Shown piece after piece: positions 44,474 to 55,746 of a stretch of DNA of 64,000 nt. The notes beneath the pieces are model-generated. The model was not told where the DNA came from. It searched no databases and was given only the letters and a program-made list of their open reading frames with translations. Both the position numbers and the translations under genes were made by a program. The DNA lies in assembly GCF_032842945.2 (NCBI RefSeq), contig NZ_CP146606.1, forward strand, positions 930,001-994,000. Direction: 5' to 3'. The first letter of the stretch is position 1; the number at the start of each line of letters is the position of its first letter. This DNA is from Roseovarius sp. W115 (lineage in GTDB: Bacteria; Pseudomonadota; Alphaproteobacteria; Rhodobacterales; Rhodobacteraceae).

Positions 44474-44907
44474 TCAGTAATTTCGAATGAACGCAGTGCC
44501 CATCTCGCAGGCCTTTTTACAATCTGTAGCATCGCGGCCAAGTTCATCAGGCAGCATAACAGAGTCTGTCCCAGGACCTTCAAATCGCGGGTCGTCGCAG
44601 GTGCCGTCCCGTGCATAGTCTGATGTGTCGTTGCCATAGCTAATGGCACTGCACTGGGTCGCGGCGCTTGCTTTGGACTGGTTCCACAGCTTTATCGTTC
44701 CAAGTTCATAGGCATGGCGGCAATCGGTTGCATCGTGACCGGCATCGTCCCAATCAAGACCGGTTGCCATGCCGTTGCCTACAAATCGCCGGTCATCGCA
44801 TTCAAAATCGTTGGCATATTCCGAACTGTCGTCGCCGAAATCGATAGATTGCGCCATGGCCGGGGAGATAAAACGAGTGCAAGGAAAAGACAGCACTGCA
44901 TCTTCAT
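44474..44907 (-). pseudogene. Secreted Cys-rich tandem-repeat protein, frameshifted after its signal peptide
   Basis: The ATG at 44907 (GGGGAA upstream) encodes a signal peptide, MKMQCCLFLALVLS. The mature part AMAQSIDFGDDSSEYANDFE lies in the next frame. One base missing from the G4 run at 44862-44865 explains this, and repair gives 144 residues with an AMA cleavage site. The mature protein is two copies of a roughly 55-residue unit with the pattern (F/Y)G(D/N)D(S/T)S(D/E)YA-D--CDDPRF--G----...--D-GRDATDC---(Y/C)E-GT. Its conserved Asp and Cys residues suggest a calcium-binding, disulfide-linked fold. Function unknown; similar units are often found appended to other secreted or caspase-like proteins. 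Confidence 0.75.
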
Positions 44908-44947
44908 TAGGTGTTCCCCTCTCGTCGGCTTTGTGGCCCAGGTTGAC

Positions 44948-44974
44948 CACCCAGCGATGTTACATCGCTGGGTG
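44948..44974 (-). terminator. Perfect hairpin after acnA, likely terminator
   Basis: CACCCAGCGATGT and ACATCGCTGGGTG form a perfect 13-base inverted repeat with a one-base centre, ten bases past the acnA stop. No long T run follows, so termination by the hairpin alone is uncertain. Confidence 0.6.
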
Positions 44975-44984
44975 TCACATTGTC

Positions 44985-47672
<2,688 letters not shown>

Positions 47673-47892
47673 AGGGCGATCCTTTCGCTAGCGGTGCAGT
47701 CGTGGTTTGAAATTCTTCTGAACCAAAAGAAACATGCGTTCAAGAGTGGCGATGCAATATTTGTATACCGTTGTACACAAAATTTCAATGTAACGAAGTT
47801 CACATATTTCTCTCAATTCGTTGATTGGTTATTTTGATCGTTTCGTCTTAGATGGGGTTTAGGGTGACAATCTAAACCTTTGAGGTAGACAG

Positions 47893-48591
47893 ATGCGTCG
47901 TATCATAGCTTTTGCAATTGCGGTTGGTCTATGGGCCGTTCCAGCGTTTTCGCAGTCCAAGGCCGTTGTTGTGGAACTGTTCACGTCGCAAGGTTGTTCG
48001 TCTTGTCCGCCAGCTGATGAATTCTTGCATGAACTCGCAAAAAGAGATGATGTTGTCGCTCTCGCTTTGCATGTTGATTACTGGGATTATATCGGCTGGA
48101 AAGACAGTTTTGCCCATCCCGGGCACGCAGATCGACAGCGCGCCTATGCCGCGGAAAACGGACGTCGCATGATCTACACACCTCAGATGGTGATCAACGG
48201 ACGTGAACATGTGGTTGGCAATAGCCCCATAGACGTGAGCGACATGATCAACCGGCACCTGCAAACGCCGTCGACGGTTCATATAGATCTGAGCCGCGTT
48301 GGTGATGATGTGCTGATCGAGGCAGAGCCTATGACACAGTTCGAGGAACCATTGGCGGTGCGCGTGGTGCGCTACATGCCTGAGAGCTCCGTGAACATCA
48401 CGCGTGGCGAAAATGCGGGCCACACGATCAACTACGCCAATGTGGTGACCGACATGGCGCAAGTCGGAAGTTGGACCGGTGAAGAAGCGCTTCGCCTGAC
48501 TGTGCCCGCTCAGGGCGATCAGCCAATCGTTGTTGTCTTGCAACGGCGAGACGGTATCGGCCTTGTTGAGGCGGCGGCACAGCTCAAGTAG
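47893..48591 (+). CDS. Secreted DUF1223 thioredoxin-like protein
   Basis: 232 residues. A signal peptide ([20 protein letters not shown]) is followed by [20 protein letters not shown], the DUF1223 signature with a CxxC redox-type motif, and [26 protein letters not shown]. Function not established; probably periplasmic and redox-related. GAGGTAG precedes the ATG. Divergent from acnA over a 220-base gap. Confidence 0.92.
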   Translation: MRRIIAFAIAVGLWAVPAFSQSKAVVVELFTSQGCSSCPPADEFLHELAKRDDVVALALHVDYWDYIGWKDSFAHPGHADRQRAYAAENGRRMIYTPQMVINGREHVVGNSPIDVSDMINRHLQTPSTVHIDLSRVGDDVLIEAEPMTQFEEPLAVRVVRYMPESSVNITRGENAGHTINYANVVTDMAQVGSWTGEEALRLTVPAQGDQPIVVVLQRRDGIGLVEAAAQLK

Positions 48592-48761
48592 CTTACCTGC
48601 AAGACATCATTCGCGACCAATCGGACGTTTTGCACAGCCACGACAGGCAAGAATCGGCGACTTGCGGTCGATTCAACGACCTGCGCCCCTTTTCACACGC
48701 TCTGCGAAAGTTATATACCTGCTGCACGAGCGTGCTGTCACAGCGTAGGTTAACGGGATCA

Positions 48762-49103
48762 ATGACGGATCTGGTCATCATGGCTGGGCCAGGGGATGAG
48801 GACGACGGTACAGACGCTGCCGTGGTTGTTGACACCAAGCCCAAAACAAAGCGGCCACCTTTGTACAAGGTGCTGCTTTTGAATGATGACTATACACCTA
48901 TGGAATTTGTTGTCGCAGTGCTGGAGCGGTTCTTTGGCATGTCGCACAGCCAGGCCTTTGAGATCATGCTGACCGTGCACAAGAAAGGCGTCGCAGTTGT
49001 TGGCGTCTTCAGCCACGAGATCGCCGAAACCAAAGTGGCGCAGGTGATGGATTTCGCCCGCCGCCACCAGCACCCGCTGCAATGCACAATGGAAAAAGAA
49101 TAG
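48762..49103 (+). CDS. clpS: ATP-dependent Clp protease adaptor ClpS
   Basis: 113 residues from ATG 48762; a second ATG lies six codons on. The adaptor core [20 protein letters not shown] with the N-degron-binding NDD and downstream TVHKKG histidine is intact. It delivers N-end-rule substrates to ClpAP. It sits two bases before the methyltransferase gene. Confidence 0.96.
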   Translation: MTDLVIMAGPGDEDDGTDAAVVVDTKPKTKRPPLYKVLLLNDDYTPMEFVVAVLERFFGMSHSQAFEIMLTVHKKGVAVVGVFSHEIAETKVAQVMDFARRHQHPLQCTMEKE

Positions 49104-49104
49104 C

Positions 49105-50096
49105 GTGAGCACGACCTCGCGGCTGTCTCTGGTGCTGTCTTCGGGCGACCTGCCATGGCCTGACACAGGACGAATTGCTGTCTTTCGCCCCACTCGGGAT
49201 ACCGATCTGTCCGCTTTGGATCGTGACAGATGTCATGTACTCACGGGGTTCCGACCAGCCTTTGACGCATTCGATGCGCTTGGGTTTGACTGTGGCACAG
49301 AACCCAACGGGCCCTATGCCGCAGCCATTGTGTTCGCCGCCCGCGCCAAACCACTCACATTGGCCCTGATCGCGCAGGCCTCATCCCTCACCGATGGACC
49401 GGTGGTCGTAGATGGGGCCAAAACGGACGGCATTGAATCAGTGCTCAAGCTTTGTCGTGCACGGTGCGAGGTGTCTCCAGCCTTGTCAAAATCCCATGGC
49501 AAACTTTTCTGGTTCCATGGTGGTCTGGAGTTGACCGACTGGCAATTGGACGACCAAACGCAAATTGAGGGCGGCTTTGTCACGGCACCGGGAGTCTTTT
49601 CCGCCGATGGGATTGATCCCGGCTCACAGTTTCTGGCGGATCACTTGCCGCAAAAACTCGGGGCAGTGCTGGCCGACCTGGGCGCGGGCTGGGGGTATCT
49701 CAGCGCCGAAGCGCTTCAACGGGACGCCATCACACGCCTTCATCTTGTAGAGGCCGAGAAATCCGCACTGGACTGCGCGCGAACCAATGTCACCGACACA
49801 CGCGCCGCGTTTCACTGGTCTGATGCAACGCGCTGGCAGTCGCCCGAGCCGCTCGATGCGGTGATCATGAACCCCCTTTTCATACCGGCCGGGCCAGTGA
49901 CCCGGACCTTGGCCGCGCGTTCATTCGCGCCGCCGCAGCAGCACTCAAACCAAAGGGCCAGCTTTGGATGGTGGCCAACCGTCACCTGCCCTATGAAGCA
50001 GAACTCGGCGTCAACTTTCGCGATGTGAAAACGCATGCAAGCGACAATCGGTTCAAAATCCTATGGGCATCAAATCCGGCTCGAAAAGGCAGATAA
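49105..50096 (+). pseudogene. rsmC: RsmC-like 16S rRNA guanine-N2 methyltransferase, interrupted by a 1-base frameshift
   Basis: GTG start two bases after clpS. The N-terminal region and the SAM-binding motif (GAVLADLGAGWGYLSAEAL) are in the first frame up to AVIMNP. There the catalytic NPPFH motif is broken: the given frame reads NPLFIPAG, while the next frame reads FHTGRASDPDLGRAFIRAAA and continues through ALKPKGQLWMVANRHLPYE to a stop at 50094-50096. Adding one C to the C5 run at 49872-49876 restores NPPFHTG and a 330-residue protein. RsmC-type enzymes methylate G1207 of 16S rRNA. Confidence 0.87.
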
Positions 50097-50160
50097 GTTG
50101 AATTAGGCTGCGCAGAATGCGATCTGAGATGCGCAGGCCATAACGGGAGAGACAGGTCAG

Positions 50161-50961
50161 ATGTCATTTTCCATTTCCGGTAAGACCGCCATTGTCACCG
50201 GGGGGGCCAACGGCGTTGGCCTCGCCATCGGGCGGCATTTTGTCGACAAGGGCGCGAACGTGATGTTCGCCGATATGGACGAAAAACAGCTTGCGCATGA
50301 GTTGGGCGATAACGAGGATGGCAGCGCGCAACGGTATTTTGCTGGGGATTTGCGCGAAAAGCTGACCTTGGCCAACCTTCTTTCCGCAACGATCGATGCC
50401 TTTGAGCAGGTTGATATCTTGGTCAATGCCTCGCGTCAGGTGGTGCCGTCCGATCCGCTCAATCCGGATGATGACGCGGTGGAGTTGTCGCTCAATCAGA
50501 ACCTTCTGACCCCTCTGCGCCTGAGCCAGCTTGTGGCCAAGCGGATGATCAAACAGGCCGATGGCGATGAAGACGGAACAGTGGGCACCATTGTGAACCT
50601 ATCCTCGATTGCCGCACGGCGTACACATCCCGACTTGCTGGGCTATTCGGTGTCGACGGCAGCTCTCGATCAGATGACACGGAACCTGGCGGTGTCGCTG
50701 GCCCCACATCGGATCCGGGTCAACGGTGTGGCCATCGGATCCGTTATGAGCGCCTCATTGCAGAACACATTGCGCGACAACACCGACTACCGCGCCGACA
50801 TTGAAGATCACACACCGCTTGGCCGGATTGCTTCGGCCAGCGAGCTTGTCTCGGCGGTGCAATATCTGTCGAGCGAGGCGTCTGGTTTTATGACCGGGCA
50901 GATCATGACCATCGATGGCGGCCGAACACTGCTTGACCCTGTCGCCGCACCTGCGCATTGA
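50161..50961 (+). CDS. Short-chain dehydrogenase-like protein lacking the catalytic lysine
   Basis: 266 residues with TGGANGVG (cofactor loop), NAS in place of NNAG, VNLSSIAARR (Ser), and a C-terminal SSEASGFMTGQIMTIDGG. The active-site stretch reads YSVSTAALDQ, so the Lys of YxxxK is Thr. The fold should be intact, but normal SDR catalysis is doubtful. GGAGAGACAGGTCAG precedes the ATG. It ends seven bases before hemF, suggesting co-expression. Confidence 0.88.
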   Translation: MSFSISGKTAIVTGGANGVGLAIGRHFVDKGANVMFADMDEKQLAHELGDNEDGSAQRYFAGDLREKLTLANLLSATIDAFEQVDILVNASRQVVPSDPLNPDDDAVELSLNQNLLTPLRLSQLVAKRMIKQADGDEDGTVGTIVNLSSIAARRTHPDLLGYSVSTAALDQMTRNLAVSLAPHRIRVNGVAIGSVMSASLQNTLRDNTDYRADIEDHTPLGRIASASELVSAVQYLSSEASGFMTGQIMTIDGGRTLLDPVAAPAH

Positions 50962-50968
50962 TGGGCGC

Positions 50969-51856
50969 ATGAGCAAGATGCAAGACGAAAAATCCCGCGC
51001 GGCGAGTTGGTTCCGGCAGCTGCGCGACGATATTGTAGCCGCCTTTGAGGGGCTCGAAGACAGTCATGACAACGGGCCGATGGCTGACGCCGCACCGGGC
51101 CGGTTTGACGTCTCGGAAACCAAACGCGCCAGCGATGATGGCTCTGACGCAGGCGGCGGCTTGATGAGTGTCATGCGCGGCGGCCGTGTCTTTGAAAAGG
51201 TCGGCGTCAATGTCTCAGAAGTCTATGGCAGCCTCGGTGTCCAAGCCCAGAAAGCCATGGCTGCACGCGGCGTGCCTGGCATGGAAGATGACCCGCGCTT
51301 TTGGGCTTCAGGCATCAGCCTCGTGGCGCATATGCAAAACCCGCATGTGCCGGCAGTGCATATGAACACACGCATGTTCTGGACGCCGGGGGCCTGGTGG
51401 TTTGGCGGCGGCTCAGATCTCAATCCTTGCATTGAGTATGACGAGGACACAGCGCATTTCCACGCCACGCAAAAGGCCCATCTCGATCCGCATGGGACCG
51501 ACCATTATCCGCATCTCAAGAAATGGGCGGATGAGTATTTCTACATCCCGCACCGCCACCGCGCACGCGGCGTGGGCGGCATCTTCATGGATGACCAGAA
51601 TTCCGGCGACTGGGAAGCCGATTTTGCCCTGACACAGGATATTGGCCGCGCGTTTCTCAAAGCCTATGTGCCGCTGGTCGAAAAACGCCGGGGGCAGAAT
51701 TGGTCTGACGCGGACAAGGAAACCCAACTTGTGCATCGCGGTCTCTATGCCGAATACAACCTCGTTTATGATCGCGGCACCAAGTTTGGCCTGGCGACAG
51801 GACATGACGCCGATGCGGTGTTGATGAGCCTGCCTCCGGTCGCGAAATGGACCTGA
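50969..51856 (+). CDS. hemF: Oxygen-dependent coproporphyrinogen III oxidase
   Basis: 295 residues from ATG 50969 (MSKMQDEKSRAASWFRQLRD). Family motifs are complete: SVMRGGRVFEKVGVNVSEVYG, NTRMFWTPGAWWFGGGSDLNP, and GVGGIFMDDQNSGDWEADFA, RGLYAEYNLVYDRGTKFGL. It oxidatively decarboxylates coproporphyrinogen III to protoporphyrinogen IX in aerobic heme and bacteriochlorophyll synthesis. Confidence 0.97.
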   Translation: MSKMQDEKSRAASWFRQLRDDIVAAFEGLEDSHDNGPMADAAPGRFDVSETKRASDDGSDAGGGLMSVMRGGRVFEKVGVNVSEVYGSLGVQAQKAMAARGVPGMEDDPRFWASGISLVAHMQNPHVPAVHMNTRMFWTPGAWWFGGGSDLNPCIEYDEDTAHFHATQKAHLDPHGTDHYPHLKKWADEYFYIPHRHRARGVGGIFMDDQNSGDWEADFALTQDIGRAFLKAYVPLVEKRRGQNWSDADKETQLVHRGLYAEYNLVYDRGTKFGLATGHDADAVLMSLPPVAKWT

Positions 51857-51885
51857 TGTAGCCCACCATGTGACCCGGCGGGCAT

Positions 51886-51944
51886 GGGTATTTGCAACAA
51901 GAAAGAAGCAGGTGCGTCCAGCTTCTTTCTTGTCAGAAATACCC
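51886..51944. terminator. Long hairpin between convergent hemF and acyltransferase genes
   Basis: Two 24-base arms (51886-51909 and 51921-51944; first arm starts GGGTATTTG, second starts GCTTCTTTCTTGT) pair with about three mismatches around an 11-base loop. The position between two converging genes suits a bidirectional terminator. Single arms of the same sequence occur at 8392 and 20912. Confidence 0.8.
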
Positions 51945-51955
51945 AAATAAACCTG

Positions 51956-52894
51956 TCAGACGTTTTCTTCCATGTCTGCCAAAACCTTGGCGCCACGATC
52001 CGCCAAGGCACCGGTACCATCCTTCCAGCGGCGGTGAATCCAGAACCATTGATGCATGTTCTCGCGAATGGAGGCCTCCAGACGCGCATTGAACTCGCGG
52101 GTCATGGTGACCGGGTCGGAATGGGCAATGGGCGTCTCGGTGTGGATGGTGAAATGCAGGCCATCGGGATCACGCAGACCCCAGACCGGCACCAAAAGGG
52201 CGTCAAACTTGAGCGCCATCTCGGCAGTGGCAAGCGAGGTCAGCGCGGGATGACCAAAGAACTCAAGCGGCACGCCGTCATGGGCGTTAAGATCATTTAG
52301 GATCGCGAGCACACCCCCGGAGCGCAGGTGTTTGACCATCTGGATCATGCCTTTGCGCCCTTGTTCGAACATCGGCTCAGACAAGGATGCCATGGCCTTG
52401 ACGTAATGTTCGTTAAAGGGACGATTGGCCATCGGGCGATAAAACACGCCCATGTTGAAGCCTTGCTCCATCATTGCCAGACGCGCAGCATTGAACGAGC
52501 CAAAATGGCCGGTCACAAAGATCACCGGGCGCCCGGCTTCTCGCGCAGCACGGACATCGGGAAGACCGGGGCCAATTACGGGCGACTTGCGCGCATAGTC
52601 CGCGAACTCGGGTGAATAGAGTTCGACCATATTTCGCCCTGCATTGTCAGGCACACGGCGCATAAGGTCGCGCACGGTCTCTTCGTCCAGGTCAGGCCTG
52701 GCGAATGCGAGATTCTCGCGTACGCGGCGACGGTATCCAGCCAGCGTGCCAAAGAGCCGGGATGCGGCCCAACCTACGAAAGGTACACGCATGCGGTAAG
52801 GTAACAGCCGCGACAGCCGGATGGGCGCCACAAGCAATGCGCCAATCAGACGTTCGGTCAGAGGAATGGTTTCAGTTTTCTGCTCGTCGCTCAT
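51956..52894 (-). CDS. Lipid A biosynthesis acyltransferase (LpxL/HtrB family)
   Basis: 312 residues. Family text includes RRVRENLAFARPDLDEETVRDL, GRNMVELY, FVTGHFGSFNAARLAMM, VFYRPMANRPFNEHYV and GVLAILNDLNAHDGVPLEFFG. It should add a secondary acyl chain to lipid A at the inner membrane. The catalytic HX4(D/E) dyad here reads HFGSFN, with Asn instead of the acid, which is unusual. It is convergent with hemF and separated by a large hairpin. Confidence 0.9.
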   Translation of the reverse strand: MSDEQKTETIPLTERLIGALLVAPIRLSRLLPYRMRVPFVGWAASRLFGTLAGYRRRVRENLAFARPDLDEETVRDLMRRVPDNAGRNMVELYSPEFADYARKSPVIGPGLPDVRAAREAGRPVIFVTGHFGSFNAARLAMMEQGFNMGVFYRPMANRPFNEHYVKAMASLSEPMFEQGRKGMIQMVKHLRSGGVLAILNDLNAHDGVPLEFFGHPALTSLATAEMALKFDALLVPVWGLRDPDGLHFTIHTETPIAHSDPVTMTREFNARLEASIRENMHQWFWIHRRWKDGTGALADRGAKVLADMEENV

Positions 52895-52952
52895 GCGCGG
52901 CCTTTCTAGAGAGACCTCTGACGACCAGCATTACGCATTCGTCCTTGCGATC

Positions 52953-53603
52953 TCAAGCCACCCCAGGGGCGCGCGCCAGCCCGGTTCCGATCATGGAATC
53001 GCGTGTGACAAGTTTGGCAAGCGTCGCCTCGTTCATTCCCTCTGTTCCATCAGGGCGTGCCGGAATGACTACATAACGCATATCAGCGGTGCTGTCATGG
53101 ACGCGGATTTGGCTGGTGTCTGGCAGGTCCACACCGAACTCCCGCAGAACCTTGCGGGGCTCTTTCACCGCCCGCGAGCGATAGGCGCGGGTTTTGTACC
53201 AATCAGGCGGTAGTCCCAGAAGGTTGCGCGGATAGCACGAGCACAGCGTGCAGACGATGAGGTTGTGAACTGTGGCGGTATTCTCCACCGCAATCAGGTT
53301 GAGCGGGCCAATGTCAAAGCCCATCTCGCGTGTCGCGGCGGCGGCATTGTCCAAAAGCCGCGACTTGAACTCAGGATCAACCCAGGCACGTGCCACGACG
53401 GCCGCGCCGTCAGCAGGGCTGCGCGCATCCATGGCCTCAATCTGAGCATTGATCTCAACAGGCGTCAGGTGGCCTTTTTCCACCAACAATTCGCGCACGG
53501 CGATCTCCATCTGCTGCCAATACGTGAGGGCTGTGTCATTGTCGGCGCGAAACGGATGGCCTGAAGGGCTAAGGTGATCATGATCGTGATGGTCATGCGG
53601 CAT
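52953..53603 (-). CDS. nthA: Nitrile hydratase alpha subunit, cobalt type
   Basis: 216 residues from ATG 53603 with GGAGGTCTGAT upstream. The metal-binding loop VCTLCSCYPR has Thr at the second position, which marks the cobalt (not iron) class. The N-terminus is rich in His and Asp (MPHDHHDHDH), possibly aiding metal loading. It hydrates nitriles to amides. It is the last gene of a three-gene set in which the beta subunit is split. Confidence 0.95.
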   Translation of the reverse strand: MPHDHHDHDHLSPSGHPFRADNDTALTYWQQMEIAVRELLVEKGHLTPVEINAQIEAMDARSPADGAAVVARAWVDPEFKSRLLDNAAAATREMGFDIGPLNLIAVENTATVHNLIVCTLCSCYPRNLLGLPPDWYKTRAYRSRAVKEPRKVLREFGVDLPDTSQIRVHDSTADMRYVVIPARPDGTEGMNEATLAKLVTRDSMIGTGLARAPGVA

Positions 53604-53604
53604 A

Positions 53605-53864
53605 TCAGACCTCCTCCAGCCAATGAGCGTAGACCTCGACATCGACGGTGTCGGTCGGGTTTTCTGCGGTCTCTCCCCAAAGCTCTTGCATGGAAAAGCG
53701 CACGCGGTAGAGCGTTTTCTTTTCTGCTGTCAACCCATAGGCGAGCTGTTCAGGGTTGCCAAACGGGCCGATTTCGCGCTCGACTTCTCCGGTTTTGCCA
53801 CGCACGTAGAAGGGCGCGCGCACGTGTCCGGGGGGAACATGGATTTGACACGTACCCTAGTCAC
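53605..53864 (-). pseudogene. Nitrile hydratase beta subunit, C-terminal (SH3-like) part, with a 1-base frameshift
   Basis: The likely start is GTG 53864, which overlaps the stop of the beta-N gene and follows GAGGCGCAAG. It encodes MTRVRVKSMFPP, then the frame breaks; the next frame continues as GHVRAPFYVRGKTGEVEREI to the stop at 53605. Adding one G to the G6 run at 53830-53835 gives an 86-residue SH3-like beta-C subunit with the expected FPPGHVRxPFYVRGKTG motif. It ends two bases before nthA. Confidence 0.85.
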
Positions 53865-54195
53865 CTTGCGCCTCGCCATAGGTCGGGCCGCGGGCGGCGA
53901 TCTCTTCCATGCGCTGACCGAGTTCTTCCAGCGTGTAGACGCCTGCCTCAATCAGGTTCTGATTGGTGGCTGCAATCCAGCGTTCGTAATAGCTGTATTT
54001 TTCAAACGCCTCTTCGCCCATATCCTCCAGGGCACGTCGCAAGCCATCGACGGTAAACAACCCCTTGCCGCCACACAGAACCATCAGCGCATCGATGCGT
54101 TTCTCCCAAAGGGCAAAGTCATGCCCCTCCATCGGAACAGGCCCTGCAGCCTGCCCGCCCATATCATGCCAACGGCGTTGTGGTGTATCGGTCAT
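53857..54195 (-). CDS. Nitrile hydratase beta subunit, N-terminal part (separate gene)
   Basis: 112 residues starting MTDTPQRRWHDMGGQAAGPV, with the beta-N/accessory-type helices (DFALWEKRIDALMVLCG, SYYERWIAATNQNLIEAGVYTLEELG). It stops with TAG exactly overlapping the beta-C GTG, so the split looks designed rather than accidental. Three-gene organisation (beta-N, beta-C, alpha) is known for some nitrile hydratases and for thiocyanate hydrolase. Confidence 0.9.
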   Translation of the reverse strand: MTDTPQRRWHDMGGQAAGPVPMEGHDFALWEKRIDALMVLCGGKGLFTVDGLRRALEDMGEEAFEKYSYYERWIAATNQNLIEAGVYTLEELGQRMEEIAARGPTYGEAQGD

Positions 54196-54257
54196 GCCGC
54201 AAGGTTAGGATGAGGCAGCGTGAGAGGCAATGGGGTTTGGGAGCGTGCTGAAAGAGT

Positions 54258-54308
54258 TAGAGCGTTTCGCCTTTCACGGATGTCTCAGGCTAAAGTCGAA
54301 ACGCTCTA
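54258..54308. repeat. Palindromic repeat family (CCTGAGACATC loop), copy 4 (inverted)
   Basis: Arms TAGAGCGTTTCGCCTTT (54258-54274) and AAAGTCGAAACGCTCTA (54292-54308) pair at 16 of 17 positions. The right arm includes the stop codon of the Hint-domain gene. Probable terminator. Confidence 0.75.
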
Positions 54309-55370
54309 GTAAAAGAGTGGTTTTTTGTTTTTCAAATGCCGCTCCACAAGCTGTTTCTGAAGCTTTCCTGTCGGTATGTGACGCGCAGGATCGGGCGTGT
54401 ATTTCAGATTGGCCAGCTCGGGGAAAATCGTCAGGATCTCCTCACGCGCCTCGGAGCTGATTGATTTGAGGGTTTCAGGCCCAGTATAGAGGCTTTCGGT
54501 CGGCGCATCTTCTGCATAAATCACCTCATGTTGATCAAACAGAAGATGGTAGTAGGACACGTGGTCAATCTCTTCATCGACAAAGATACCGGGCAACGCA
54601 GTCAGTTTAATCGCTGGCACCAGAACTTCGTCTACGCCAAACATACGTTGGACAATTTTTGAGCGCACCAGCATGCGGTGCTGGCGTGACACGAGAAGAT
54701 CACGTTTGGGCAATCCACCCCCCAGAGCGTGTGCCATAATGCGCACCGGACGCAGCTTGGGATTTGCAGTGATCTCAGAGGCCGTCAGCTTGCGGCAGAA
54801 CACGCGTAAAATAGTTGCAAACTGTGGAGTACTATCGCTTGGCGCATAACGCAAAAGCGTATCTCCTGGCACAAGGTCATCCACACATTTGTCACCGTTT
54901 TGCGTTACCAACTTAGTGCCATTCACAAAACAAGGCACAAAGCTTGAGACCGGCAGCCCGTCCGTCGGATCGGCAAAGGCACCATCTCCCAGGCTGGTTA
55001 TTGTCAGCGTGGTATTGAGCGGTGGCACGTCTCCGATAAAACCAAGGAAAAACCCCTGTTCGCCGCCAAGCTCGAAGGCTGTATTGCCGCTCAGATCATA
55101 GTCAAACACGCCAATTGTGTAGGTGTTGGTGCCGTCCGTTACATTGTAGTTGTAATCCCAGGCAATTGCTTCTCCCAAAAAGGTCTGAGTTGAATCATCC
55201 GGATTTTCATTTGTGACCAAATCGCCTGTGATCGTGTCAGTGTCGGCTCCAAGATCGATATCAATTGTACTGAACGCGGAGATCTCAAACGAGGTTCCTA
55301 CACCACCAAACGCGGCCTGACCCGCTGTCAGTGTGGTATCTGATCTGAAGGCACCGAATACTCTGGCCAT
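54306..55370 (-). CDS. Hint (Hedgehog/intein-type) domain protein
   Basis: 354 residues. The N-terminal 150 residues form a beta-rich domain without recognised function. The Hint domain begins near 153 with CFVNGTKLVTQNGDKCVDDL, contains GDTLLRYA and the block-B-type SRQHRMLV, and continues to the C-terminal helix. Roseobacter genomes carry many such proteins, often next to RTX-like secreted proteins. Whether it self-processes is unknown; a typical C-terminal His-Asn splice junction is not seen. Single-gene unit. Confidence 0.85.
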   Translation of the reverse strand: MARVFGAFRSDTTLTAGQAAFGGVGTSFEISAFSTIDIDLGADTDTITGDLVTNENPDDSTQTFLGEAIAWDYNYNVTDGTNTYTIGVFDYDLSGNTAFELGGEQGFFLGFIGDVPPLNTTLTITSLGDGAFADPTDGLPVSSFVPCFVNGTKLVTQNGDKCVDDLVPGDTLLRYAPSDSTPQFATILRVFCRKLTASEITANPKLRPVRIMAHALGGGLPKRDLLVSRQHRMLVRSKIVQRMFGVDEVLVPAIKLTALPGIFVDEEIDHVSYYHLLFDQHEVIYAEDAPTESLYTGPETLKSISSEAREEILTIFPELANLKYTPDPARHIPTGKLQKQLVERHLKNKKPLFY

Positions 55371-55746
55371 AACCCGCTCTCCTTATCAGTCGAGCTGGGC
55401 AGCGGGACAAACATTCCTGACACAACGTTAGACATGATTATCATGTGTGTTCAGCCAGTTGCGCGAACAACTGGGACTTTCCTGCCTGACCTCAACTCGT
55501 GTCTGCGCTTCGAGCGCGCAAACTTATCATTGCTGCGACGATAGCAGATTTGCCACAACTCCGCCACATTGTTCCGTGGAAAGGTTTGGGATTTGGCGCA
55601 ACTTCACGTGATATTGATCTGTATTCAAACAAACCAACCGTGCAGGGCGCGTCCGGCTTTCTGGTTTGCGCTCTGGGATAAACCATCAGGGCGGGGGTGC
55701 CTTTGACACGCCCGCCCGGTGCACCATCGCAATGGATTGCTACGCT
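55371..55746. other. Noncoding gap of about 375 bases
   Basis: No supported gene. A 60-codon open frame at 55499-55681 has neither ribosome site nor recognisable family. The promoter of the Hint-domain gene must lie in its left part, which includes the short palindromic CATGATTATCATG at 55431-55443. Confidence 0.5.

Noticed and set aside
53857..54195. Frameshift as the cause of the split nitrile hydratase beta subunit
   Set aside because: The TAG/GTG overlap and a ribosome site before the GTG support two genes; the frameshift lies further on, inside beta-C.
55499..55681. 60-codon open frame in the gap before the Hint gene
   Set aside because: No ribosome site, no family resemblance, and random frames of this size are common at this base composition.
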